This document shows, piece after piece, positions 48,339 through 58,178 of a stretch of DNA of 64,000 nucleotides. A program made the position numbers and the translations under genes. The DNA is from Epiperipatus broadwayi (taxonomy: Eukaryota; Onychophora; Udeonychophora; Euonychophora; Peripatidae). The stretch is taken from contig JAQFVV010012446.1 of assembly GCA_028023455.1 (NCBI GenBank), positions 5,147,501 through 5,211,500 of the forward strand, given 5' to 3'. The notes below the pieces were generated by a model. The model was not told where the DNA came from. It did not search any database and saw nothing but the letters and a program-made list of their open reading frames with translations. Each line of letters begins with the position of its first letter. Position 1 is the stretch's first letter.

Positions 48339-48435
48339 AGCGTTGGTGGCCGAGTGGTTAGCACAGCCACCTTACAAGCAGTTGTCCCGGGGTTCGCTTC
48401 CCGGCTGACGCTTTGACACATAAAAAAAAAATATA
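48339..48435 (+). mobile_element. tRNA-derived SINE (short)
   Basis: Box A TGGCCGAGTGGTTAGC and box B GGTTCGCTTCCC are well kept. The ends AGCGTTG and TGACGCT can pair as an acceptor stem with two wobbles. It is followed by TTTGACACATAAAAAAAAAA. The tail, an extra base in the T arm and the relative at 24751 argue for a Ser/Leu-type tRNA-derived SINE rather than a tRNA gene. Confidence 0.7.
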
Positions 48436-48439
48436 ATAG

Positions 48440-49875
48440 CTAATTATTAAGCTACTCAAGTGCTAATTTATATAAGAGCCTCCTTATTCTACCTTTCAGT
48501 TAAGAATAGTTTCAAATAATTAATATCAAAAGGTCACGATAGTGTGTGTTCAAAAGGGAAGGTATTTTAGTTTTAAATTAACTTTATTACCGTTTATTAT
48601 ATACATTGGTGATTATTTCAAGTCTTATTGAAACAAAAGAGATTTAAAGTTGAAAAGTAGTAATAATCAATATATATCTAATGCATATTAATTAGTATAT
48701 TTAATAGCCAAGAAAATGGGTTGTTGTTAATGAGATCACATTCCGTGTACAGTAGCTGCAAAAAATATCAGTTGATGCATGCGTTTGATCTCTGGTCTTA
48801 ATGTTATTTAATTATTTTTTTTTAGAAAGAGTGATTTAGTATTGTGAAGATGTGGGATTAAAACTTAGATAGCATCTTACGAACCACAAAGTGAAAAGAA
48901 TAAATATAGTAATTCTTGTATTGGGAAAAGGGCCACTTTGTATATTTTTTATGACGCTGCTGATTGCTAATGAGTTTGAATGAGTCATGTTATAAAAGTA
49001 CAACAAGGAAGAAGTGAGGAACAATCCACAGGAAAGTGTTCCCATGTTTTATTTTTTCATTTCTATGACAGAGGGCGCATAATGGAGATGGGTGGATGGT
49101 TGAGGGGTGCTTGAGGGTCTGTGTTCAAATCCCCTATACTTTAATTATATTGACAAACTTTTTAACATTTTATATTTTATATTCAAAGATATTCACCTTA
49201 ATGATATAAAATAGGCTTATTAAAATTTATGATGTAGATCTAAATAGTGAGATGCTAAAATAAAGAGTGTTAAGTGAGAAAACTACCAGTTTGATGTTAA
49301 AATGTCATCACTTGATTGTAATATTCTTTTGCCTAGCTGTTCACCTTGATTCATATAAATATATTTTAGAAAGTTTGAACAATAGATTCATTAAATTTAA
49401 CATTTATAATTTTAATAGACATTGGTAAATTCTCTATCCTTGTTTTGATATACAATAATTGTATTTTAAAGCATTGATTAATCTTCATTGGATTAAACAT
49501 TAAATAAATATAAATTTTTAATTATCTTAATTAAATTGAACACTTCTCTCTTATAATATGTAAATATTCATCATTTTTCAACGTAAATAAATGTAAAAAA
49601 GAGAGAGAAAAAGATTGAAATATTACTATTATCATCATCACGATTTTCATGTCCATCATTATTATATACAGTATTCATAGAAAAACTATATTATATATAT
49701 TAAAGAATTGGTTAAATTAATAATTACTTCATTATAAAGTATATAAATTAATTATATTTAATGTGTTGACTGCATATACTTATCAATGTTATTTTTACAC
49801 TAATTTAAAAAAGTATAATATTTGCTCTAATGCAGAAATAAATTTCTATGGAGGGTAGATTGTATAAGTAATTTA
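48440..49875. other. No gene; weak family B-like end
   Basis: AT-rich. 49095-49140 (GAGGGTCTGTGTTCAAATCC) resembles the family B end with its box-B-like text. Nothing else is supportable. Confidence 0.35.
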
Positions 49876-50158
49876 CAAATTCACATAATCACTATCTCTC
49901 ATACTAGCACATAATTGTTATTAAACAAGGCAAAACTCTCCATACACTAGTGCCACCCTGTGCCAACCAGAGTAATCAATGGATGCCAGAAGGCTTGTGC
50001 TTAAAATCCCTATCTCCTCACTGACGAAGGCCACAAGCCAGAAATTAGTCTGTGAATATTGGATGAGTAGGCACAAGATGGGGATTTGATGCACGGGCCT
50101 TCTGGCATCCATTGATTGCTCTGGTTGGCGCGGGGTGGCGCTGTTGTATGGAGAGTTT
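49876..50158. mobile_element. Family A foldback copy next to LINE-B
   Basis: Left arm in reverse orientation (AATCACTATCTCTCATACTA, then AACAAGGCAAAACTCTCC). Right arm in direct orientation to GTATGGAGAGTTTTG at 50158, where LINE-B begins. A hammerhead motif lies at 50010-50064. Confidence 0.7.
50010..50064 (+). ncRNA. Hammerhead ribozyme motif, family A
   Basis: TCCTCA, CTGACGA, helix II GGC/GCC over CACAA, GAA, helix III A-T paired with G-T over TA (one wobble), GTC, then TGTGAA, which pairs only partly with TCCTCA. The outer helix I strand is lost on the 5' side. Core complete, stem I weak. Confidence 0.5.
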
Positions 50159-50480
50159 TGTTAATTGAATGTAAATGCTTGAAAACAGAAAGGGTGCATA
50201 TAATGAAGTTATGGAAGAATAAATATGAAAAAAGTGATTATACAGAAAGTGAATTATTGGTTTTTATGCTGGGTTTGGGAAAAGATAAGGGGGAATTAGA
50301 TATAAAGGTTATAAAGTTGACAAAGATTATGTTGTGGAAATGGGATAGAGCAGATTATGGACAAATTTAGAGTGGGGAATGGAAAATAAAGTGGCTAACA
50401 GGTTTATCTGGGCATAATTGCTGAGTTATTCTTGACTTTGTTTAAAGAGAAGCCACAATACATTATATCACATCGCATCA
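50159..50480 (+). pseudogene. LINE-B 3' end fragment
   Basis: Starts at LIECKCLKTERVHIMKLWKN, the last His/Cys of the CCHC region, and runs open to TAG at 50368 (LTKIMLWKWDRADYGQI). The 3' UTR and a CATCA-like end follow at about 50470. Shorter than the 33.5-kb copy and close to it in sequence. Confidence 0.75.
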
Positions 50481-50838
50481 AGTGTTGCTTGTAAGCGAGA
50501 AAATAATTAATAGGAAGTTGCTTTGATATTTATTTTAATTCAAAAGTCCAGATATTTGGATTCCAGGAGCCAATATCTGAACTTTTTTTATAATGTATTT
50601 GTTACTACATAACAAGAAAGATTGACTATTATTTGATATACTAATTTTCCAATTTCATATGTTTGCCAAAAGTTAATTTTATTTAGAAATAGATTATGTG
50701 AGATAATAGTATATTTACTTATGAGAATTATTAACGTTTTAATAAAATTATTGTTAATGGTTGGTGGAGTGCCAGTAGGGTTAACACCAATTATATTTTT
50801 AACAACTTGGAAAGAAACTGATTAGTTTAGTCATTTCA

Positions 50839-51713
50839 TTAATGAGTCTCTGAAGATAAAAGAAATGCCATGAAATGAGAGATCATTACATATAATATAG
50901 TTTTGTGTTTAGATCTACTGCTTTTTTTATTCCAGATTAGTTTGGTGTTAAGAGAGTATATTTTTTTGAATGAAGAAATAAGCTTAATAATGGGTAAGAA
51001 ATAATTAATTTTAGGAAATAGTAAAATGTTGACTAGTGATGCCTTAGCATATATTGAAAGGTATGCTTTGGATGATACATTGATTGTGCTTTCTGCTGGA
51101 ACAATAAACTGATTTTGAATAGCAGTTTCCTTTGCATTATGTGAGAAGTGTATTGGGAAACCTAAAAATTTATGAGTAGAGGAAAAGGAATTGTTTTTCC
51201 TGTAAGAATATTCCAAGTAGAAGATTTGTTTTTATTAAAATGGATAGTTATTAAGGAAGAAAATAACTTCATCTATATAGAAGACATGATTAATGGGTTA
51301 GTTAATTATGGGAATATGCATTCATGGTTCTTTGCTTTCTATTTCCAAAAGAAGGGGATTGATATAAATTGTGAAGAGGGGAGTCCGAAGGAATAGAATT
51401 ATGTGAATCCAAGGAGTATTTTTCCACTGAGTGTGATGCAAACTTCTCTATTTATAAGTAGATTTACCAGTTTGAAGAGATATTGTTTTTGGTATATTAT
51501 ATTCTTGAAGTAGTTGAAGTAGTTTAGGTATAGGAACTGGGTCGAATCAGACCTTATATCCAATTGCACAGCAATGGACCCTGTTTTTCTACATTGTCTA
51601 ATGTGGTCTACTATTACTTTAAACAGAGTGCTGCTAATAAAGTAACTGAATCTTTTTTTTTGCAAACTGAAATTTTGATAATGAAAAGAGAAGGAGTGGT
51701 TGGATTTTATCAA
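50839..51713 (-). pseudogene. Tx1/L1-like LINE, reverse transcriptase part
   Basis: Minus-strand frames in order. GSIAVQLDIRSDSTQF (51550) is motif A. LFTIYINPLLLEIES (about 51330-51375) matches the segment after motif B. YIDEVIFFLNNYPF (about 51240-51285) is motif C, with the second Asp now Glu. FLGFPIHFSHNAK and SIYAKASLVNILLFPKINYF (50840-51216) match the L1/Tx1 thumb segment. Stops and frame changes separate them. Part of the dissected element reaching back to 55176. Confidence 0.65.
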
Positions 51714-52194
51714 GATTCATCTGTTTTAATAAGGAATGGAGTCATGGATATGGGACTAAGATTGTCCAAGGTGAAAGAAAAAATATATATATTTTAAGGA
51801 AAGGAATCATAGAGATAGGATAAAGTTCAGGAATCATGTGGATTTGTTTGGATGTGTGAATTACTGGAATTGTGAAGTGATTGAGATGGTTAAGCAGGAA
51901 TTTGGATATTGCATGAGATCCTGGATGAATATTATCAAGAATGCTGTTTAACTTGAGGGCAATATCAATTTGGTAATTCCATGATGTTCATCATAATGTC
52001 CAAATAAAAAGGGGTCGTCTGGGATAGGAATAAGTTTGAAATTTGGATTTAAAGTGATAGTATGTAAGGGGGAGCATGTTATCTCCAGTTATCACATTTG
52101 AAAATTTCAAGGTATTGTTGCTTATGGTTTATAACTAAGGGCCCATTGTATATCCTTTTGACCAGTTATGAGAACCTGCCATATATATTTTTGA

Positions 52195-52800
52195 CTATTT
52201 AATAGGTAGATAATTATCCATGATTTGTCGTGTGGGTTTGTATTTTGGTTTGAGAGTTGTGGTTAAAGAAATAGATGTTGTTGAAGGGGAAATATTTTTT
52301 AATTGGAGTACTGTATCAACTTCTTTTATCAATCTAGTTGGGGAGTTATTTTTCCTAATATAAAAAATTATGATAGATTTGATGATGATTATAGATGTGA
52401 ACGATGATTCTACAGGGTTTAATTCCATAATGTTTAGAATTTAAAAATAAACATTAATTTCTGAAAGTACAGCTTTAGGTGTCATGGATTTTAAAAGTAA
52501 TCTAATCACGTTGTTAAGTCTGAATATTGGTTAACTTTGCAAGTTTACAAGTATTAATAGATTGGTGAAAAAATGAAAGTTAGGAGAATAGAAAAGATCT
52601 ATTAGTGTGGAGTGTTTTTTTTTTTTTTTTGGTGTAGAAAGAAAAGGAGTTTTTGGAAAAGAATTCTTCTGTACTCATGAGTTTGGCATTAATCCAATGG
52701 AGGTATTTTTTCACAAAAGTTGAATAAGGCATGTTGAAATGACCAATTAAAATTATAGGATGGGGATTACTAAAAATAAGCAACATTTATCTGCCTTATT
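52195..52800 (-). pseudogene. Tx1/L1-like LINE, endonuclease and linker part
   Basis: NPHPIILIGHFNMPYS (near 52725-52775) is the endonuclease motif GDFN with Asp changed to His. A lysine run follows. 52195-52428 is an open linker. It continues the minus-strand element whose earlier endonuclease part is at 53406-53640, beyond a family A insertion. Confidence 0.55.
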
Positions 52801-52939
52801 AGTCTCAATATTGATTCCATTTTGTTGTAAAGATATAAACAGAGCAAAACTCTCCATACAGTATTGCCACCTGTGCTAAACAGAGTAATCAATGGATGCC
52901 AGAAGGCTTGTGCATAAAATCCCCATCTAATGCCTACTC

Positions 52940-52998
52940 ATCCAATATCCCCAGACTAGTTTCTGGCTTGTGGCCTTCGTCAGTGAGGAGCTTTGGAT
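52940..52998 (-). ncRNA. Hammerhead ribozyme, family A, best copy
   Basis: The minus strand folds as a type I hammerhead. Outer helix I ATCCAA/TTGGAT, a small internal loop, inner helix I TCCTCA/TGGGGA (six pairs, one wobble). Box CTGACGA. Helix II GGC/GCC over CACAA with an A-A mismatch at its base. GAA. Helix III AC/GT over TA. GTC immediately before the cleavage position. All invariant core bases are present. Confidence 0.75.
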
Positions 52999-53240
52999 CT
53001 GAGAGCACTGCATCTAGATCTTAGGATCTAATGCAACCCTCTAGCAACCACCTTTTATCTCTACTTAACTACAAAACTATGAGAATGAAATTGAAAACAC
53101 AAAAAATATTTTCAAGCTAAGCTCAATAGCTTATATAGTCATATGGGTCTGAACTCAGTTCAGCACCCATACATTTTGGTGTCTTTGGCTCTTTTACAAC
53201 CATAGCCACCACTATCCTATTAGGCAGGATTGGTGTTAAA

Positions 53241-53405
53241 TCATTAAGCATCACATGATCACATTTCCTGTACTAGCACATTAATTGTTGATAAACAGAG
53301 CAAAACTCTCCATACAGTATTGGCAATACTGTATGGAGAGTTTTGCTCTGTTTATCAACAATTAATGTGCTAGTATAGGAAATGTGATCATGTGATGCTT
53401 AATGA
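53241..53405. repeat. 165-bp near-perfect palindrome
   Basis: 82-bp arms around a single central base at 53323, with one mismatch seen (CTGTACTAG against CTAGTATAG). The centre reads CAGTATTGGCAATACTG. It is formed by family A left ends facing head to head. Confidence 0.85.
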
Positions 53406-53640
53406 TATACTGTGATTATTTATTATGATGGAAGTATGATAGTGTGTTACTATTCTTATATTGGAGGAAAGATATAAAATTTTTAAATTTCTTAAATGGA
53501 GAATTGTGGTGTACATACATTACTATCCCATCTGCAGCTACATCAGACTGCGATAACTTACGAAACCCAAACTTATTAAGATATCTACATGGGTTAATTT
53601 TTGAATATGATGAAGTTTTGTTTCAGTAGAGAGAGTTATG
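53406..53640 (-). pseudogene. Tx1/L1-like LINE, endonuclease N-terminal part
   Basis: The minus strand gives STETKLHHIQKLTHVDIL (the ET of the endonuclease E motif) and, in another frame, DGIVMYVHHNSPFKKFKNF, the segment following it in L1/Tx1 endonucleases. Bounded on both sides by family A insertions. Confidence 0.5.
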
Positions 53641-53959
53641 CCAATAAACATCACATGATCACTATTTCTTATGCTTGCTCTTAACTGTTATTAAAACTGG
53701 CAAAACTCTCTCTATACGTATTGCCACTCAGTGCAAGCCAGAGTAATCCCCATCTAGTGCCTATTCATCCAATATCCTCAGATTAGTTTTTGTCTGTGGC
53801 CTTTATCAGTGAGGAGCCTGTGGTCTTCATCAGTGAGGAGCCTTGGATCTGGCACTAGATGGGGATTTTATGCACAAACCTTCTGGCATCCATTGATTAC
53901 TCTGACTTGCACTGAGTGGCATTACATATAGAGTTTTGTCTGTTTTAGAGAGAGTTATG
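53627..53959 (-). mobile_element. Family A foldback copy with perfect 14-bp TSD
   Basis: TAGAGAGAGTTATG occurs exactly at 53627-53640 and 53946-53959. The body, 53641-53945, read on the minus strand, starts AAAACAGACAAAACTC and ends GATGTTTATTGG, as in the 13.6-kb copy. A 24-bp internal duplication (CATCAGTGAGGAGCCT twice) is present. The hammerhead is degenerate. Confidence 0.85.
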
Positions 53960-54867
53960 TTTGATTTGAACTGTATGAGCCAGTTGCTGTGGGCAAATAA
54001 GCGTTGAGGTGGGTATATTTAAATTCATTAAGAATAAGATTATGAGTGTTATCTGCTGTGTGTTGTAAATTTTATACTGTATTTAAATATTGAAACAATA
54101 ATTAAATTTCTAATTTAATCATTTTGATAGTAAGAATAAACCACAGTGATATAATTATTTTTGCTTGCAATACAAAATAAAAATCTTTTTGAGTTTTTCC
54201 AGTCAACTATATTTTCATATTATAATCATTTTTTAGTCTATTTTGATATTAATTTTGCTATACCATTATAATGTTTGGAGTATCTGATTTTGTTACTTGG
54301 AAATAGGGTTGTGAAGTAAAGTTGTTTGTGTGTGTGTGTGTGCGGGTGACACATTGGATTCTAATGTAATATTTGATTTTTTTTCTTAATGCTTTTTTTT
54401 TTTTATTGTTTTCTGCAATGAAAGAAGGTTGTTCTTGAGATGTGATGGTTTTGCGGATATCTAAGTTTTTTTGAATTCTTATTTCTACTACAGGTAATGT
54501 AGGATTTTCTATTGTTAAATGGGTGAACTCAGTTTTTTTGATGGTATATAATAATGATTCAAAACTTTGATTATTTTTGCTCTGGGATTTGTTGTGCTAT
54601 TTGTAGAATATTTTTATCCAAAGTTTTTTGTATTTTTTTTCCCCCATCTTTTAGAAATTTTATTCTTTCTTCATCAGTATCAGACATAACTTGTTTGATT
54701 ATCTGTTGTGTATTCAATATCTGACTCAGTTATAGAAATATCTTTCTGAGTAACAGGAGTGATGGAATGATTTTCCATTAGTGTGATGTGAAAATGTTTA
54801 GGTTATGTTTAATGTGACTGTCCTTATTCAGCAAAGTATTCTCTGGAGATGTTATATCTGAGGTTAT
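53960..54867 (-). pseudogene. Remnant between ORF1 and endonuclease of the minus-strand LINE
   Basis: Short minus-strand patches fit the same element: SDTDEERIKFLKDGGKKIQ near 54635-54690 looks like the charged tail of an ORF1, and EFKYTHLNAYLPTATGS near 53970-54020 precedes the endonuclease. Otherwise broken. A GT run lies at about 54328-54343. Confidence 0.35.
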
Positions 54868-55176
54868 TTATAACTCTTCCTTATTGTGTGATGTTATATT
54901 CTTTGAGTATTGATGAGTATTTTTGAAACCACACTCCAAACAAATATGATCTGGGCATATTTTGATGAGATGTTCCCTGGTTTGCAAAAGAAATTGTGGA
55001 GGAATACCTTTAAATGTGATGGTAAGAGGAGAACTATCCATGGAGTGTAATGTGGGTATATTATAAGGTTGAATATTTTTATTCAGTATGATGTCAAATA
55101 TAGCAGCATTAGTTAGGACAGGGATTGTGGCTTTTTTTTTTCCAAATAGATATTTAAAGTTTACTGATTTTTCCAT
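54868..55176 (-). pseudogene. Probable ORF1 fragment of the Tx1/L1-like LINE
   Basis: 102 codons with ITFKGIPPQFLLQTREHLIK followed by CPDHICLECGFKNTHQ, a Cys-rich segment that resembles a zinc knuckle lacking its last Cys. Gag-like ORF1 proteins with zinc knuckles precede ORF2 in many LINEs, and the position fits. ORF1 of such elements is usually several hundred residues. Confidence 0.4.
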
Positions 55177-55394
55177 AATTGGTTAATAAAGTTTGTAAAT
55201 CATGCCTAGTGAAATTAACACTGCAATTTTTGATTTGCCCTCCTAGTTTATTTATTTATTAGTATTTACATAACAAATAAATTTGTTGTTTAGGAAATGG
55301 ATGTTCTTTCGGAAGATTTGTTTCTATGTGATATTATTTAACTGTAAAACTAAATAGCGATTGTTAGGGTGTGCTAAAATGTTATTACAAAACA

Positions 55395-55747
55395 ACCCCC
55401 ACAAATGTTTTTCTGTTATATATTCATAAAATTTGTCTGGTCGGGAATTTCATTAATATTAACGTTTTATCATTTTTTAATTTTTGAAACGATTTTAATT
55501 AAACATTTTGGTAACAAGCATTGAATTTCTCATTGACTACTACAAAATTGTCTCTATTAAGATTACTTTTTTCATTAATATTTTGCTCTGGAATGCATAA
55601 ATTGTCATCTTCAAAATTGTTAATTTCTGAAATATTTTCTTTCGTAATATAGTTTCTTTCAACTTCGTTTTCATTATGAGCATTTCAGCAAGAATTCTCT
55701 TGAAATCGCTCAGTTAATATTTGATATATACTAGCTTCATTATCTGT
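55395..55747 (-). other. Unassigned minus-strand open stretch
   Basis: The minus strand reads DNEASIYQILTERFQENSC, a stop, then about 60 open codons including ITKENISEINNFEDDN and NFVVVNEKFNACYQNV. Acidic and Asn-rich, with no domain recognised. It abuts the 3' end of the RTE fragment. Confidence 0.3.
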
Positions 55748-56190
55748 GCATACATCAACCATTATCAATCCACTGCAGGATGAAGGTCTCTCCAAGTTTA
55801 ATCAATCTTCTCCGATCTTTAGCTTCTCTTCTCCACACCACCCCTGCACACTTTCTTATTCCATCCATCCATCTCACATGTGGTCTCTTTCTGGGTCTTT
55901 TACAGATCTCTTGGAATCCAATTTAAGATTTCAATTGTCCATCTATTATCATCTCTTCTAGCAATATGTCCAGCCCAACTCCAATCTTTTAATTTTTTCA
56001 ATGAGGTCAGTAACACCTGTTTGTTCTCTTACCCATACATTGCATTTTCGATCTCTTCTTGTTACTCCCAACATGCATCTCTCCATACTTCTTTGAGCGG
56101 TCTGGAGTCTCTGTATTGCTCTTCTAGTAAGTGTCCAAGTCGCAGATCCATAAGTAATAACTGGTAACACACATTTGTTAAAAAACTTTT
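55748..56190 (-). pseudogene. RTE LINE 3' fragment
   Basis: The minus strand matches the RTE ORF from about 61005 to its end: LPVITYGSATWTLTRRAIQR, then MLGVTRRDRKCNVWVREQTG at 55958-56170, then frame-shifted text to the GGTTGATG tail near 55752. The 5' truncation abuts the truncated start of the PLE. No target-site duplication was resolved. Confidence 0.8.
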
Positions 56191-56194
56191 TTCT

Positions 56195-57091
56195 TCGTGT
56201 AAATGTCTAATCTTTGAAAAAAGACGTTATTTAAAAAGTTTGAATCACTTGATTGGTTTGAATAATCGAAATGATTGGTACAATTTTATGAGTAGTTCTC
56301 AAGTGTTTTTTGATCGTTATTATAATAGACTACGTAATAAATTTAATAATAAAATTAACTTTTTGTTTAAGAAAGAATTTAAAAATAAGTTTCAAGACAA
56401 TAACTTTGTTAATTTGGTTGGCGTGAATCTCGGTTTTCAAGAAAAATATATTTTAAATCTAGGTGCAAAATATGTTGGTGGCCAATGGAAAGATCGTGAT
56501 TTAGAATTGGATCTGCTGTTGAATGTTCGTTAGGAATAATTAAATGTGATTCAAAAGTTGGCAACGCCTTAGTTAAAAAAGTAAAAGAAAACAATTTTGG
56601 ATTTGCAATAAATAATAATTGGAATGAACAAATTTCTAAATTTAGAAAATTTACATCTGAAAATATTCTTGTTTGTATAAAAGAGGATAAAGGCTTACGG
56701 CTGTGCTTGTTACTAAAATCGGATTATGAAAATAAAGTCATTACTCAAATGAGTATTCTTAATTTTATAAAGGTTAACAAGGTAAATATTGAAAGTTTAC
56801 GTGTTCAATTTGTGAATAACATTTTAAAAAAAGCCAAAAATAATGTAATTGATAATAGTACTTATTATAGAATTTATCCCTCGGTTGCAGTATGTCCTAG
56901 AATATTTTCAAATATAAAATTGCATAAAGAAAAAGAACCATTACGTTTAATGATTGATTTTGGGGGTGCTTTCTATTATGAAACTTGAGAAAATGTTACA
57001 AGAAATTCTTGTTTTTGGTATGTATACAATACGTTCATCATTTGACTTCGTTGGTAAAATTAATAACGTTTTATTGATAATTATGATGTAA
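56195..57091 (+). pseudogene. Penelope-like element, N-terminal part of the ORF (frame-shifted)
   Basis: Plus-strand coding of a PLE polyprotein before RT motif A. LVGVNLGFQEKYILNLGAKY (56417-56476) and VCIKEDKGLRLCLLLKSDYE (56672-56731, the ADKG-like motif) lie in successive frames. IFSNIKLHKEKEPLRLMID (56902-56958) is the conserved IHK..PLRPI segment. Frame changes lie near 56520 and near 56985, and an in-frame TAA at 57089 precedes motif A. The true start is missing: the frame is cut at about 56195, where the RTE fragment begins. Confidence 0.75.
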
Positions 57092-58178
57092 ATTTGTACC
57101 GTTGATATCAGTGAAATGTACGGATCAATTGACAGAATGACTTCTATTGAAATAATTAAGAATGCATTGAAATTAAAAAATGTTAACGTTAAAATAATAA
57201 AATTTATTACTGAAACATTAAACTTTATTGATAGAAACATTTATGCAATTTTTAAGCATGAATTTTATAAAATGAATAATGGGTGGCCGATGGGACTTCC
57301 TACAGTTGCCCAGATATGTAATTTTGTTATATCTACATATGAAGAAAATATTTTAAAAAAGGATCATTATCAGAAAGATATTATTTTATACAATCGATAT
57401 GTTGATGATGTTTTTGTTTGTGGAAAGCTAAATGCTATTAATGATTTGTTCAAGGAATTAAATAATATAAAGGGCTTAAAGTGGATTAAAACAGATGAAA
57501 ATTTAATGAGTACACAATTTTTAGATCTCAAGATAACTAGAAACAAGGATAAACTGGATTACTATATGACTCTTAAACCAATAGCAAAAAGAGGATATAT
57601 TCCATATGAATCAAAAGTACCAATGTCACATAAAATGGCAAGTTTGAAATCCTTTTTATTTAGAAATGATAACCTTTGTAAATATGCATCAGATAAAACT
57701 AAAAATATTGAAACTTATTATAATGAATTGTTAAACGTTGGATACAATTATGATTCTGTTTATTATACTATTAAAAATTTTACTTATAAATATAAAAATA
57801 ATAATAGTGTTAATTCTTCTGATAAAAAATTGTGGATATCAATACCATATATTTCAAATCAACAGGCAAGTTTCATTAAGAAAATTTATAAAGGAATATG
57901 TGATATTGCATTTTATGCACCACCTACATTAAATAAATTAATAAACAATTCAAAAGATAAAACTTTATTTACAAATAAAAATTGTATCATTTACAAATGG
58001 ACATGTGGGTGTGGCCGCGGATATATAGGCGAATCAAGGTGCACATTGGAAAAAAGAACAAAGGAACACTTCTTGTTATTTAAAAGAGTTCAAAATACAA
58101 AACAAAATTTTAAAAATAATGATAATTTATCAGCTTCTGTCTTTTATGACCATAATAAATCATGTATATATGGTTTCG
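57092..58178 (+). CDS. Penelope-like element RT and GIY-YIG region
   Basis: Encodes the RT core and most of the endonuclease of a PLE, which copies RNA into DNA at nicked chromosomal sites. ICTVDISEMYGS (57092) is motif A with its Asp. NGWPMGLP is motif B-like. NRYVDDVF, residues 93-100 counted from the ATG at 57116, is motif C with both Asp. QFLDLKI follows. Near residue 290 the GIY-YIG domain starts (CIIYKWTCGCGRGYIGES), with the CXC pair, the conserved Arg and KEH. The frame as it stands ends at 58207, but from 58179 it reads RTE sequence. The PLE frame resumes after the RTE at 61464. The C-terminal endonuclease position and CX(C) spacing fit canonical PLEs, not the N-terminal-endonuclease Naiad/Chlamys group. 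Confidence 0.8.

Larger units (their letters stand above)
52842..53405. mobile_element. Family A copy ending in a long palindrome
   Basis: 52842-53240 is a reverse-orientation unit (AAACAGAGCAAAACTCTCC to GGATTGGTGTTAAA). It is followed by the next unit's start, which immediately turns back on itself (53241-53405). The copy sits inside the endonuclease region of the minus-strand LINE. Only a short GATAT is shared by the flanks. Confidence 0.75.

Noticed and set aside
48339-48412. Functional tRNA gene
   Set aside because: Box A and box B are good, but the T arm has an extra base, no normal anticodon arm is evident, and an A-rich SINE-type tail follows. A relative with a TSD lies at 24.75 kb.
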